A DNA stretch of 64,000 nt, taken from contig JAGPXD010000005.1 in assembly GCA_020746995.1 (NCBI GenBank), forward strand, positions 3,100,001 through 3,164,000, in the 5' to 3' direction. A program made the position numbers and the translations under genes. Of this stretch, positions 46,452 to 56,832 are shown in pieces (the first letter of the stretch is position 1; every line of letters begins with the position of its first letter). This DNA comes from Plectosphaerella cucumerina (taxonomy: Eukaryota; Ascomycota; Sordariomycetes; Glomerellales; Plectosphaerellaceae). The notes under the pieces were generated by a model. That model was not told the DNA's origin. It saw only the letters and a program-made list of their open reading frames with translations, and searched no databases.

Positions 46452-49374
46452 ATGTACACAGTCCTTCTTTTGGCCACTGCCCTCGCCTTTGCGGGGCAGA
46501 CTACGGCCCAATGCCCCTTCGCCGGAGTTATGGCTTCAGCCGGCACTCCCCACGACACCGAATCGGCATGTTCGCGGAATCATATGGCCGCCCACGAGAT
46601 CGATTCTACGACGGCTTTTATGACTACTGATGTCGGCGGGCCCATCGAGGACCAGACCAGTCTGAAGGCTGGGAGTAGGGGGCCGACCCTGCTGGAGGAT
46701 TTTATCCTCCGTCAGAAGATCACTCATTTTGACCACGAGAGGGTGAGTGCCTGCTCTTTTGGTTTTCCGGGTTGACAGATGCTGACATGCCTCAGGTCCC
46801 CGAACGAGTCGTTCATGCCCGGGGAGCCGGAGCCTAGTGAGTCCAGCTTGCACGATTTCCAGATCGAATGCTGACCTTGACTTCCAGCGGAACGTTCGTC
46901 AGCTACGGCAACTGGAGTGATCTCACGGCTGCGTCTTTCCTTGCCGAGGAGGGCAAGACGACGCCCGTCTTTGTCCGCTTCTCGACTGTTGCCGGATCTC
47001 GTGGCAGCGCAGACACTGTCAGAGATGTCCGAGGCTTTGGTACGTGAACCCAGAATGCCACTTGATCATCATGCTGACAATCTTTCCAGCTGTTCGCTTG
47101 TGAGCTTGTCCCAGTGGCCACGCCACCTTCCGTTTGCTAACCCTCCCAGTTGGACCGACGAGGGCATCCATGATGTCGTCGGCAACAACATTCCTGTCTT
47201 CTTCGTCCAGGACGCCGCTCAGTTTGTAAGTCACCTGGTTGCATCCTTGGAGTTCGCAGCTGACTCCCCAGCCCGACCTCATCCACGCCGTCAAGCCCAG
47301 TCCCGACAACGAGATCCCCCAGGCTGCCACTGCCCATGACAGCGCTTGGGACTTCTTCAGCCAGGAGACCACTTCTCTTCACACTCTTCTCTGGGCCATG
47401 AGCAATCACGGCCTCCCGCGAAGCTACCGTCACATGGTAAGCTCCTCATTCTTTGCACATGGGCAAATGCTAACCTATCAGAACGGCTTCGGCGTCAATA
47501 CGTACCGCTTCGTCACCGACGACGGCGATTCCAAGCTCATCAAGTGGCATTTCCGGTCCAAGCAAGGTCTCGCCAGCTTGCTCTGGGAAGAGGCCCAGGT
47601 TCTGGCCGGCAGGAACCCCGACTACCACCGTCAAGATCTTTGGGATGCCATCGAAGCTGGGAACGGTCCCGAGTGGGATGTCGCTGTCCAGATCATCGAC
47701 GAGGAAGATGCAGAGGCCTTTGGGTTTGACCTGCTGGATGCAACCAAGCTTCTCCCCGAAGAGCTCGTTCCTCTGCAAGTCCTGGGACGTCTCAAGCTGG
47801 ATGCCAATCCCAAGAATTACTTTGCAGAGACCGAGCAAATCATGGTGAGTCTGAGCCCTCCATCCCCGGCCCTTATTAACCCCATCCAGTTCCAACCCGG
47901 ACACATCGTCCGCGGCATCGACTTCAGCGAGGATCCTCTGCTCCAAGGCCGGACCTTTTCCTACCTCGACACGCAACTGAACCGCAACCTGGGAAGCCCA
48001 AACTTTGAGCAGATACCCATCAACCGCCCCATCAGCGAGGTGCACAACAACAACCGGGACGGTGCGGGACAGCAGTTCATTCACCTCAACACCAAGCCTT
48101 ACACTCCCAACTCCCTCAACAACGGCTCGCCGAAGCAGGCGAATCAGACTCGCGGAAGGGGCTTCTTCACGGCCCCTGAACGCACTGTTTCCGGCTTCCT
48201 CACACGAGAGAGGCCCGTCTCGTTCGCAGACCATTGGACGCAACCCCGTCTCTTCTTCAATTCGCTCATGACAGCCGAGAAGCAGATTCTCGTCGACGCC
48301 ATCCGCTTTGAAACAGCCAAGCTGAAGTCCGAGCAGGTCAAGGGCAACGTCCTCAAGGAGCTCAACAAGGTCAGCAACGAACTCGCCAACCGCGTTGCTT
48401 CCTTCCTGGGGGCGGAGCTACTCATGCCGGACGAGACCTACTACCACGGCAACCAGACCAAAGGGTGCTCCACCATGAACAGATGGCTCAAGAGCATCGC
48501 GGGCCTCAAGGTTGGTATCCTTACAAGTACCGACTCCGACGACTCGTTCAGCCAAGCCAAGCACATCGCGGAGATCCTGGAAGCCGAGGGCGTTGTTGCC
48601 ATCATTGTGGGCGAGAGGCTTGTCAGCGGTGTCGGGATGATCTACGCCCAAGCAAACGCAGCCGACTTCGATGGCATTCTCGTCACCGACGGGGCCGGCG
48701 AGGTGTTCAGTTCCCAGCAGACACCGCTGTACCCGGCCCTCCGCCCCTCGCTCATCGTCCACGACGCATACCGTTGGGGCAAGCCCATCGGACTCATTGG
48801 TTCCGCTCGCAAGCACGCGCCTGTTCAACAGAGTCCGAGCCTGCACCGCCGCGAGAACAAGGACGAGGATCCCACGGTGGCGTATGAGGAAGAGGTTGAC
48901 GAAGAATCGGAAGAGTCAGAAGAGTTGGAGGAGGAAGGCGTGGACGTGGTGCACTGGAGACAAGAATGGGAAGATTTCGACACCGAGCAGGTTGAAGATG
49001 TCCAGTGGGAAGATAGAAAGTCGTCGGAAGAGGAGGAGGCATGCCAGTGTGAAGAAGAGGAGTCTTCAGACGAAGATCAGTCGTCGGAAGGAGAGGACAA
49101 GTGGGAAGAAGAGGAGTCCTCGGACGAAGACCAGTCGTCGGATGAGGAGGAGACGTGGCCAGAAGAGGAGAAGTGGCAGGAACATAAGGCGAAGGGAGAG
49201 GGACAGGAAGAAGAGGCGAAGGAAGAGGGAGACGACGAGTACGCCGAAACTGACCTCCTGGCGGAATACGGCGTCTACCCTGCCGAGGAAGTCGACGACG
49301 GCTTCCTCGAGGACTTCAAGCGCGGGCTGTCCATTTTCAAGTTCCATCGCCGCTTTGCGGTGGACTCGGAGTAG
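46452..49374 (+). CDS. Secreted large-subunit catalase with acidic insertion
   Basis: An 860-residue heme catalase (2 H2O2 to 2 H2O + O2) of the large-subunit clade, similar to fungal CatB. Eight exons are inferred: 46452-46742, 46796-46836, 46888-47039, 47090-47099, 47150-47225, 47272-47436, 47482-47844 and 47890-49374; the fourth is only 10 bases. The N-terminus MYTVLLLATALAFAGQTTAQ looks like a signal peptide. Catalytic His104 lies in VPERVVHARGAGAYG, distal Asn178 in VVGNNIPVFF, and heme-ligand Tyr391 in FSYLDTQLNRN. The C-terminal flavodoxin-like domain starts at LKVGILTSTDSDD. Between SARKHAP (about 672-677) and DLLAEYGVYPAEEVDDGF is an extra Glu/Asp/Ser-rich segment of about 140 residues, absent from the family as I know it. 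The gene is convergent with PEX8. Confidence 0.9.
49021..49164 (+). repeat. Imperfect 54-60 base tandem repeat inside the catalase
   Basis: Three successive units begin with TCGTCGGA at 49021, 49081 and 49135. The first two, 60 and 54 bases long, share GAAGAAGAGGAGTC and GACGAAGA cores; the third is partial. They encode repeats of SSxEEE ... EEEESSDEDQ. The unit length is a multiple of three, so copy-number change would stay in frame. Confidence 0.7.
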
Positions 49375-49540
49375 ACTAGTCATTCCGTCCGAGAGATGCT
49401 CGCTTTCGAGTATCCTTTAGAATAGTTTACGAGTATCATTGTCGATCACGTTGACCTATGCACAGTCATTTGAAACGCAGTGAATGGGTATCTCTCTCGC
49501 TCTAAATGTACAATCTCTGGAAAGGACATGTCCATCTGCA

Positions 49541-51622
49541 CTACAGCTTGCTCGCCCGCTCATCCTCGACGATGGCGCCGCTCATGACGGGCGCGAGCTG
49601 AGGACCACCGGCAACGACGAGCTCCCTGCCACCGCAGGTGCCCCACCAGGCCACGCCGATGGCAGCACGCTCGACGTCCATCTCGCCGCTGACCAGGACT
49701 TCAAGGAAGCGGTCTTTGACGGGCTGACGCATGGCGGGGTCGGCGATGGCATTCATGGTCTGGGCGGTAACGGTCATCCACTCCTGTACAAGGGGCAGGG
49801 GCAGGTACGGCAGGGCATCAATGAGGGTGAGCACGAGGGAGCTCTGCTCCGAGGTGACGTGCTGGGGAGCCGGAGCAGCGTCCGACGACGCGGCATCGGG
49901 TGTCTCTGGCAGAGGCGTGGTGGCGGCACCGAGGGCGCGGAAGCGGACCATCTCGAGCAGCGTCTCGGACAGGTAGGGGTCCGTGGCGGCGATGGGGAAG
50001 GGCGGCGAGACGATCTGCATGATTGTCTTGAAGGCGACGCGGAACTGGCGGGTGGAGATGTACGAGGGGAAGGAGGCGAAGAGGGTGTCGATGTAGAAGG
50101 GGACGAGCTTGACAGTTAGGGCGCCGTTGTGAGGGCAGGAGAGGGTGGAGAGAACGGCGCTGTGGGCGGCTTCGAAGAGCTCGACTGTCAGGTGGGAGGG
50201 GGGCCCGGCCTGGGTCAGGTAGGCGGTGGCAGGCTGGACGATGAGGTCCTCGCAGGCGGGGGAGGGCATGTTGAGAGGGAGGTGCTCGGCGACGTTGAGG
50301 TAGAAGAGGTCCAGGGTGCGGTTGAGGGGGTGGCCTGGGGCGGCGCCGGGGTCTCTGGGCCGGGTGGAGGAGAGGAAGGAGACGGAGGCGTCGGGGAAGC
50401 GGGCGAGGATGTCGAGGGAGGTGAGGTAGGTGAAGGAGTAGACTTGGAACTGGCTGTTGGCGTTGCGGGAGGAGATGAAGTAGAGGTTGCGGAGGGCGCG
50501 GAGGACGTTGACGGCGACTTTGGGGGCGACGATGTCGTTGCGCAGGTTGGGGTCGAGGAGGCTGCGGGCGACGATGGCCTGGAGGACGGTGACGGTGGAG
50601 TAGAGGGCTTTGCGGAGGGTTTCCCAGAGGGCGGGCGTTGTGCGGAGGGCGTCGGGGGTGAGGCAGACGGTTTCTTCGGACTGGTCTATGGAGGAGAGGC
50701 GGTTGGCTTGCCAGCGGCCGAGGAGTTCGCCGGTGAAGGCGAGGAGGGCCTCGAGGGCGGTCATCACGGCGTTGGCATTGGTGGCTCGCTCGACGGCAAA
50801 GGCGGCGAGCTTGGAGAGAGGGCCGATGCCGCCCATGAGAGGCTTCGTCTCGAGGTCTTGGAGACGGGCGAAGGAGGAGGCTTCCAGACCCCAGTGGAGC
50901 TGGGCGCCGACTTCTTTCAGGTCTGCGTCGATGCCGGCGAGGAAGGAGGCGTGCTCGAAGCCCTCGGGACCGATGAGGGCTTCGACGGCGATGGGGAGGA
51001 GGGCGTCCGAGTTGATCTCGCTGCGGTTATGCTCGGAGAGCAGAGGGAAGGCATAGTTTAAAGCCAAGACGATAGCCGAGGGAACGACGGGGTCGGAACG
51101 GGCGTCGGCCGCTGCTGTAGCAAGAGCGAGGTTCGCGGCCGTGACGACAGCACGTTCAAGCGTAGCACGAAGCCCGGAGGAGAGAGACCCGCCGATACTG
51201 TTATTCCCCTCCATCCCCGTGAGCAACCCCGCGAGAACAAGGAGATGTCTCCATCGCGGCGATCGGTCATCGGCGCCACGGGCGACGGCAGCAGCCCATT
51301 CCTCGGAGCGGATGCCGCCGCCCTGTCGGGGACCGCGGTGGCGGGCGTTTGCGCGCTCGTCGGCGCGGACGCGGGCGGCGGCGGCGTTGTAGGCGCCTAG
51401 GACGCGGAGGGGGGCGCGCAGACGGGGATGGTTGGACCGGGGGCTCTGCTGCCAGAGGGCGGGGGCGGTGAGGAGCTGGGAGGTGAGGACGCCGATGTTG
51501 AGGGGGTTGGAGAGGGTTGTGAGGAGGTTTGTGGTTGTGCCGAGGATCTGGGAGGTTTTGTGGTCGTCGTGGACGGATTGGTAGAGGTGGAGGATGGAGT
51601 TGAGCATGCGGTCGGCCGGCAT
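49541..51622 (-). CDS. PEX8: Peroxin 8 (PEX8), intraperoxisomal import factor
   Basis: A 693-residue intronless protein resembling filamentous-fungal Pex8, a lumenal peroxin that links docking and RING complexes during matrix protein import. It starts MPADRMLNSILHLYQSV and is almost entirely helical, with conserved blocks GGIRSEEWAAAVARGADDRS and WRHLLVLAGLLTGMEGN. The C-terminus is ERASKL-stop, a canonical PTS1 peroxisomal signal, as expected for Pex8. The open frame continues upstream without an ATG of better context. Assignment is by remembered family pattern plus PTS1; another helical-repeat peroxisomal protein is the alternative. The stop is 166 bases from the convergent catalase stop. 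Confidence 0.78.
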   Translation of the reverse strand: MPADRMLNSILHLYQSVHDDHKTSQILGTTTNLLTTLSNPLNIGVLTSQLLTAPALWQQSPRSNHPRLRAPLRVLGAYNAAAARVRADERANARHRGPRQGGGIRSEEWAAAVARGADDRSPRWRHLLVLAGLLTGMEGNNSIGGSLSSGLRATLERAVVTAANLALATAAADARSDPVVPSAIVLALNYAFPLLSEHNRSEINSDALLPIAVEALIGPEGFEHASFLAGIDADLKEVGAQLHWGLEASSFARLQDLETKPLMGGIGPLSKLAAFAVERATNANAVMTALEALLAFTGELLGRWQANRLSSIDQSEETVCLTPDALRTTPALWETLRKALYSTVTVLQAIVARSLLDPNLRNDIVAPKVAVNVLRALRNLYFISSRNANSQFQVYSFTYLTSLDILARFPDASVSFLSSTRPRDPGAAPGHPLNRTLDLFYLNVAEHLPLNMPSPACEDLIVQPATAYLTQAGPPSHLTVELFEAAHSAVLSTLSCPHNGALTVKLVPFYIDTLFASFPSYISTRQFRVAFKTIMQIVSPPFPIAATDPYLSETLLEMVRFRALGAATTPLPETPDAASSDAAPAPQHVTSEQSSLVLTLIDALPYLPLPLVQEWMTVTAQTMNAIADPAMRQPVKDRFLEVLVSGEMDVERAAIGVAWWGTCGGRELVVAGGPQLAPVMSGAIVEDERASKL

Positions 51623-52035
51623 GGTGGCGGCGGGGGGGAGAAGTTGATGGTCTGGTTCGGTTTGGTGGTTGTGATGTGTGGTGTTGAGATTGTCGGCGGT
51701 TGTCGCGATGGTGTTGTCGGCACATTGACGAGTTGGACTCGAAGTTCCACGTGCCGAGGCAGCATCTGCCGCCGGGCCCAGGGCGCCGTGGGGTGAAGTG
51801 GGTGCTACATGTAAGCGCACCCCCTGAGCTCGGGGGTGCTTAATTACACCCCTATCATCCAAAAAAGGAACGAGCGGTCGCTCCTGCATGACAACCTCCA
51901 ACAACCTCGTCACCTACAATTCAACAACATCCCGCCCACCTCAACAGGCGCCATGCCCGACGAAACCGACTCCCCGACAATCCCCTGAGCGAGACTTGTC
52001 GATTTATTGTCCCCGAACACTCGATCAACCCGGCA
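51623..52035. other. Divergent promoter of PEX8 and the TMEM170 gene
   Basis: 413 bases with both start codons at its edges. It should contain both promoters. CA- and CAACCTC-rich sequence at 51890-51990 looks like a leader. Nothing else is supported. Confidence 0.55.
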
Positions 52036-52527
52036 ATGGCGCAGCGCGGCGACGACGCCTACCCGCCCGTGGGCTACGTGACGCCGCCCTTCCCGTCCCT
52101 CACGTTCCAGTTCCCCGATATCTCGTCGACGACAACACCCCGCCTCAGCCTGTACTACGTATACGATATCTGGCGCTTCACGGTGCTATGGACAATCATC
52201 ATCTTTGGCGTCGTGCACGCCGCGTCGGCCGCGACGGCGATCCTCATGCAGGGCGGGAAGAAGCGGTCGTGGATGTACCTCTGGCTTGCGCCGCTCGTGT
52301 ATCTGGCCGTGTCCATGGTGCAGGGTATCTTTGTGGGGAGCGTCGTGGGATTGATGTGCGTTTTATCCCTTTCCTGAGGGTGGAATCTCCAGCTAACGTC
52401 CTCAAGCCTCGCCGCCGTCTACAACGCCGGCTACTGCTACATGTCGACATGGGTACCCATGCTCTGGGGTCTGATCAACGTCCTCGTCCTCATCATCTCG
52501 TCCTTCACGATCCAGGGCGGCCTATGA
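52036..52527 (+). CDS. TMEM170-family membrane protein
   Basis: A 146-residue protein with three hydrophobic helices, of the TMEM170 family of endoplasmic-reticulum/nuclear-envelope proteins implicated in ER-sheet shape in animals. Exons inferred: 52036-52355 and 52407-52527, joined at GSVVGLI|LAAVYNAGY. Helices are about residues 50-72 (FTVLWTIIIFGVVHAASAAT), 82-106 (WLAPLVYLAVSMVQGIFVGS) and 118-142 (MLWGLINVLVLIISSF). The family core SLYYVYDIWRFTVLWT is clear. Its TGA stop overlaps the antiparallel stop of the acetyltransferase gene. Confidence 0.82.
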
Positions 52528-53324
52528 CACCGGCGCGTAGTTGACGTTCGTCGACGTCTGCGGGATCGTCTCGGACGGCTTGGACGGCTCGAGCTGCCGC
52601 AGCACGCGGGCCGGGTTCCCTGCTACGACGACATAGTCAGGCACGTCTTTTGTGACGACGCTGCCGGCGCCGACGGTGACGCCCCGCCCGATGGTAACGC
52701 CGGGGAGAACGATGCAGCTGCCGCCGAACCAGCAGTCCTCGCCGATGGTGATGGGCTTGCCGTGCTCGGGGCCGCGGGTGCCGTTGCGCAGGGTCGGGTC
52801 GGTTGGGTGGCTGCCGCTGAAGAAGGAGCAGTTGGGCCCGATGAGGGTGCGGGCGCCGACGGTGATGGTGCAGGTGTCGATCCAGGTGCTGTTGACGTTT
52901 ACGTATACGTTTGGGCCGAGTCTGGAGGGGTGAGCGGGTGGAAGGGCCGTGGGGAGGGGGATACTTACTTGACGTTGTATCCGTAGTCGAGATGGATGGG
53001 CGTGTCGATCCACGGCCAGTCTTGCAGGAGGGTCTCGTCGACGTCTTCGGTTGCGGCCTCGGCAGGGAGAGGCTCGGTGTCACCGTTGACCCTGGGCTGT
53101 TAGCAGGTCATCGGGAGGAGAGAACAAGGGAAGGGAACGGACTCCTTCCACAGCTCGACGAGCCCGCGGCGGTTCAGGTCGTGAGCGTTGTTGAGACGCT
53201 GATAGGCCTTGCGGCACCGGCGGCGGTCGGCGATCAGATCAGGCGTGAAGGCGTAGTAGAGCTCGCCGTTTGCCATGCGCCGCCTGTTCTCCGCGCTGTC
53301 GACGGACCTGATATCGAGGGCCAT
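52522..53324 (-). CDS. Sugar O-acetyltransferase, left-handed beta-helix (maltose acetyltransferase type)
   Basis: A 234-residue acetyl-CoA-dependent acetyltransferase. Exons inferred: 53324-53143, 53091-52969 and 52921-52522. The N-terminal Mac domain (RRRMANGELYYAFTPDLIADRRRCRKAYQRLN) precedes hexapeptide repeats folding into a left-handed beta-helix: LDYGYNVKLGPNVYVNVNST, ARTLIGPNCSFFSGSHP, GEDCWFGGSCIVLPGVTIG and VTVGAGSVVTKDVPDYVVVAGNPARVLR. The His in SGSHP is the expected general base. The physiological acceptor sugar in fungi is unknown. Its TAG stop overlaps the TMEM170 gene stop by six bases. Confidence 0.9.
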
Positions 53325-54038
53325 TGCGTGGGGTGGGCCTTGGCGTGTGAGATTTTAGGTTATTGAGAGAGCCTCACTGAAGCAATTGGCACACCGAATG
53401 AGAGTTTGTGTAGCCCAAACGTGTGTGTGTCGTTTGCTGAATTGGAAGTCTTGGGCGGGGGTGGGGAACTTGCATGTCCCTGTCCCGGCCGAGTTGCGTC
53501 ATTGCAAAGGATGAACCCCTGGGCGCGGGAGAACTCACCGAGATGACCCGCTCGGTGTACACCTGACACCCCCTGCTCAGCACGCGCCGACGTGGCTCAT
53601 CCCGTCCAGCTTCCCAGCTCCAGCCTCATCTCACCCAAGTCCATCGCATCAACAACCTCCCACGGCATCACGCCAGGTCACTCATTTTCCTCGCTTCCCT
53701 TTCCCTTTCCACCCCTTGCTTCCTCTGTCCATCTCTCTCTCCGTTCTAAACCGTCCCCTCCATGGGCCCCAACTTTGCCTAATCCAAGGGAGCTGCGCTT
53801 CCGATTTTTCCAACCACCACTACCACCCATTGTCCCCCCTTGGTATTGTTCTCCCGCAGAACAATCGCCGGCCATATACCCACCACACAAACCCCCTCGC
53901 CGCAGCCATGGCGAGTTTCGAGCTGCAGTAAGTATTCAATTTACCCCCTTCTTCCCCGCTTGTCTTAAAGATGCCCTTCCCGTCGACGCCTATCGTTGAG
54001 AGACATCTCTTACCCCCTTCATCCTCCCCCCTTTTGCC
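53325..54038. other. Divergent intergenic region upstream of STE14
   Basis: 714 bases between two divergent starts. A C/T-rich leader precedes STE14. An ATG at 53908 opens a seven-codon frame whose stop lies inside a GTAAGT splice-donor-like sequence. No acceptor joins it in frame to STE14 without disrupting the conserved start, so I treat it as untranslated leader. Confidence 0.5.
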
Positions 54039-54974
54039 ATGTCCCCCCACGCAGTCACAACCGGCGCAGAGCCCTCTCTCAAGGGCATCAGCTCCATCAC
54101 CTTCCTCGGCCTCAAACACAGCGCCCAATTCGACGAAGACACCACCTCAGACCCCGACGACGACGCTTCCCCCCTCGTCCCCGTCACTAACACACCTCCC
54201 CCCAGCGACGCCCGCCCCCTCTCCCCCTTCCACGGCATCGACCACCTCGACTACGTCCTCGCAAGCGACTACTACCCCCGCGAAGTAAAGTCCCTCTCCG
54301 GCATCGCCCTGCGCGCCTTCCTCCTCGGCGCCACCCTCGCTCTCTCCATCGTCTCCGTCGCCACAACCTTGGCACTGACATCCTCCCCCCTCTGGCGTCT
54401 CCCCTTCTTCCTCGGCGCCCTCTCCCTCTTCCACTTCCTCGAGTTCTGGACCACAGCAGCATTCAACACCCCCGCCGCCGACGTGAACGCCTTCCTCCTC
54501 ACCGCCAACTGGCCCGCCTACGCCATCGCCCACGCCGTCGCGACGGCAGAGTGCGCACTCACATCGTACTTCCTCCCGGAACCCTACGCCCCTTTTGGCT
54601 CGCACCGCCTCCTCCTCGCCATCGGCCTCGCCCTCGTTGTGGTCGGCCAGATCGTCCGCTCGGTGGCAATGGTCACGGCAGGCCGGAGCTTCAACCACAC
54701 CGTCCAGCACCGCCGGGCCGATTCGCACGATCTTGTGACAACGGGCATCTACGCCTGGCTTCGCCACCCGAGCTATTTTGGCTTCTTCTACTGGGCCATC
54801 GGCACTCAGCTCGTCCTCGGCAACGTCTTTTCCTTCTTCGGCTACGCTCTTGTCTTGTGGAAGTTCTTCTCCGGCCGTGTTGCGCACGAGGAGGAGCTGC
54901 TTATCAAGTTCTTCGGGCAGGATTATGTTGAGTACAGGCAGAGGGTGGGCACTAAAATCCCCTTTTGCGGATAG
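54039..54974 (+). CDS. STE14: Protein-S-isoprenylcysteine O-methyltransferase
   Basis: A 311-residue intronless integral membrane enzyme of the endoplasmic reticulum that methylates the C-terminal prenylcysteine of CaaX proteins such as Ras and a-factor-type pheromones, after prenylation and tail cleavage. The first 60 residues are polar. Several hydrophobic helices follow. The signature C-terminal region is clear: AGRSFNHTVQHRRADSHDLV, TGIYAWLRHPSYFGFFYWAI (RHPSY with the conserved Arg-His-Pro) and EEELLIKFFGQDYVEYRQRV. The start is chosen as the first ATG after an in-frame TGA at 53997. The gene converges with DGAT1, 194 bases away. Confidence 0.92.
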   Translation: MSPHAVTTGAEPSLKGISSITFLGLKHSAQFDEDTTSDPDDDASPLVPVTNTPPPSDARPLSPFHGIDHLDYVLASDYYPREVKSLSGIALRAFLLGATLALSIVSVATTLALTSSPLWRLPFFLGALSLFHFLEFWTTAAFNTPAADVNAFLLTANWPAYAIAHAVATAECALTSYFLPEPYAPFGSHRLLLAIGLALVVVGQIVRSVAMVTAGRSFNHTVQHRRADSHDLVTTGIYAWLRHPSYFGFFYWAIGTQLVLGNVFSFFGYALVLWKFFSGRVAHEEELLIKFFGQDYVEYRQRVGTKIPFCG

Positions 54975-55168
54975 CGTGCACGACGATGATGATGGGTGAA
55001 TGGGAACTGGTTGTATCATGTCATGTCGTAGCTGGCCCGCCTTATTATGTATGACAAGCTGGGAAAATAGGAAATGAAAACTCCTAGAGCCTCCCCGGGC
55101 CGTCTATAAAGTCTCAAGGGCCTTTTTACAAAGAAGATGGTAATTTGAGATTACATACGCCCCCGCCC

Positions 55169-56832
55169 CTAGTGCTGGGCCGTCATCTGCCTGCTTACGC
55201 TGCCGTACTTTGCCTGCCAGGCGTAGAAATACATAAGCGCTGCAAAGGGCTGTCCGAGGATGGTGAAGGAGACCCAGAAGATGCAGTTGCCGATCATGCG
55301 GCCGGTGGGGGACTGCATCTTCTCGAGGGGGGCCGTCAGGGCGATGAGTGGGAGTTGGAGGAACATTCCAAGGAACGCGACGCCTGAATAATGTTAGCTG
55401 TGAACAGGCTGCTTCCTACTTGGCTACTGACCGATGATGTTGTGCGTGGGCACGCCGACCAGGACCTCGTGCAGCACGGCGGAGATGAAGAAGACGAGGA
55501 CGCTGGCGTGGAAGGGCTTCCACCCACGGCCGATCATGGGCATGTAGACGTGACGCTTGAAGTACTGCGTGACGGGCTTGTTCCACGTGCGCCAGTAGGC
55601 GCCGAGGCTCTCCGAGTTCCACCACTCGTCGTAGAAGGAGCGGTCGCCGAAGCGCATGACTTCCGCCAGGGCGTTGAGGAAGGATTGGAAGAGGGCGAAG
55701 AAGCCGGCAAGCCAGATGACGAGGGAGATTGTGGAGAGCTTGAGGAGACGCTCGAGGATGTTGGGGAAGTCGAGGGAGGCGACCTTGTCGAGGGAGTTGC
55801 GCAGGACCGGGGCGGCGTATTGGGCGCTGGCGAACCAGATGAAGACGCTGAGAACGAAGACCTCGGCGATGCGCTTGGCGACGAAGACCCAGCGGATGCG
55901 GTCGCTGCGCGGGTAGGCGGGCTGGTAGACGAGGGTGGGCGCCCACCAGAAGTAGTTGAGGTTGCCGACGGTGATGTTGGTGGGGTAAGGGCGCTGCTTG
56001 TAGATTTCCGGCATGGCGTCAAGCTCGCCCTTTACGGGGTGGAGGTAGGCGTGGCGGAGGTCGCGGTTGGTGAAGGCGTAGGAGGAGGCTTTTAGCCAGA
56101 CGATGACGGCATGGAGCTCGGTGAGGGTGCCGATTAAGGGGTGGTGGATGTAGAAGTAGACGACGACGGTGGTGATGGCGAGGGCGAGGGTGACGTTGAG
56201 GGCGTGGGCCCAGGCGACGATTTTCCAGACGGCGTTGAACTGGTCGTGCTGGGCTTTCGTCGGGCTGGCGGAGCCGTCTTTGGAGCGGCGGCGGGAGCCG
56301 CGGGCTTGCTGGGCGGCGGCGAGCTCGATGAGGTAGGCGGCGAAGAGGTGGCAGGGGATGAGGAAGTAGAGGCCTAGGCCGAGGAGGACGTCTTGCCGGC
56401 GGAAGTCGTGGCAGTGGAGGCAGATGAGGACGCCGTACTGGGGGTGTTAGGATGGCAGTTGGTTGAGGGGGAGGGGACATACCTTTTGCATGTTCTCAAT
56501 CATGAGCCGCAGGTTTCCGACGACTGGGGGTGGTTAGCAGGGGGCACAGGAAGAGAAGCAGAGAGCTACACACCCAGCACGATGACCATGAGGTTCCTGA
56601 AGCCGAGGAAGCTGGGCGAGGCGGGCGAGTCGTGGCTCAGGGTCGACGGCCGGATCTCCGAGTGCACGGCGGCGACATGTCTGTACTTGCGCTGCAGGGC
56701 GCGGCGAAGCTCGGTGATGGTCGCCTGGGAGGGTGCCGGCTGCTCAGTGGTGCCATTCTGTGCATTACGCCGTGTTGTTGTCGTCGTCGTCTCGGCCGAG
56801 CTCTCGAGGCTCGTCACCGTGGCCGTGTTCAT
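55169..56832 (-). CDS. DGAT1: Diacylglycerol O-acyltransferase, MBOAT type (DGAT1)
   Basis: A 506-residue MBOAT enzyme for the last step of triacylglycerol synthesis at the endoplasmic reticulum (acyl-CoA + diacylglycerol). Exons inferred: 56832-56574, 56523-56483, 56437-55432 and 55383-55169. The first 80 residues are polar; about nine hydrophobic helices follow. Family motifs: FYDEWWNSESLGAYWRTWNK (FYxDWWN class, acyl-CoA binding) and the catalytic His in FFISAVLHEVLVGVP. The motif RFGDRSFYDEWWN and the C-terminal helix-loop pattern favour DGAT1 over sterol O-acyltransferase (ARE2), which I rate as the main alternative. The initiating ATG at 56832 lies in a reading frame open a little further upstream without another ATG. 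Confidence 0.85.
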
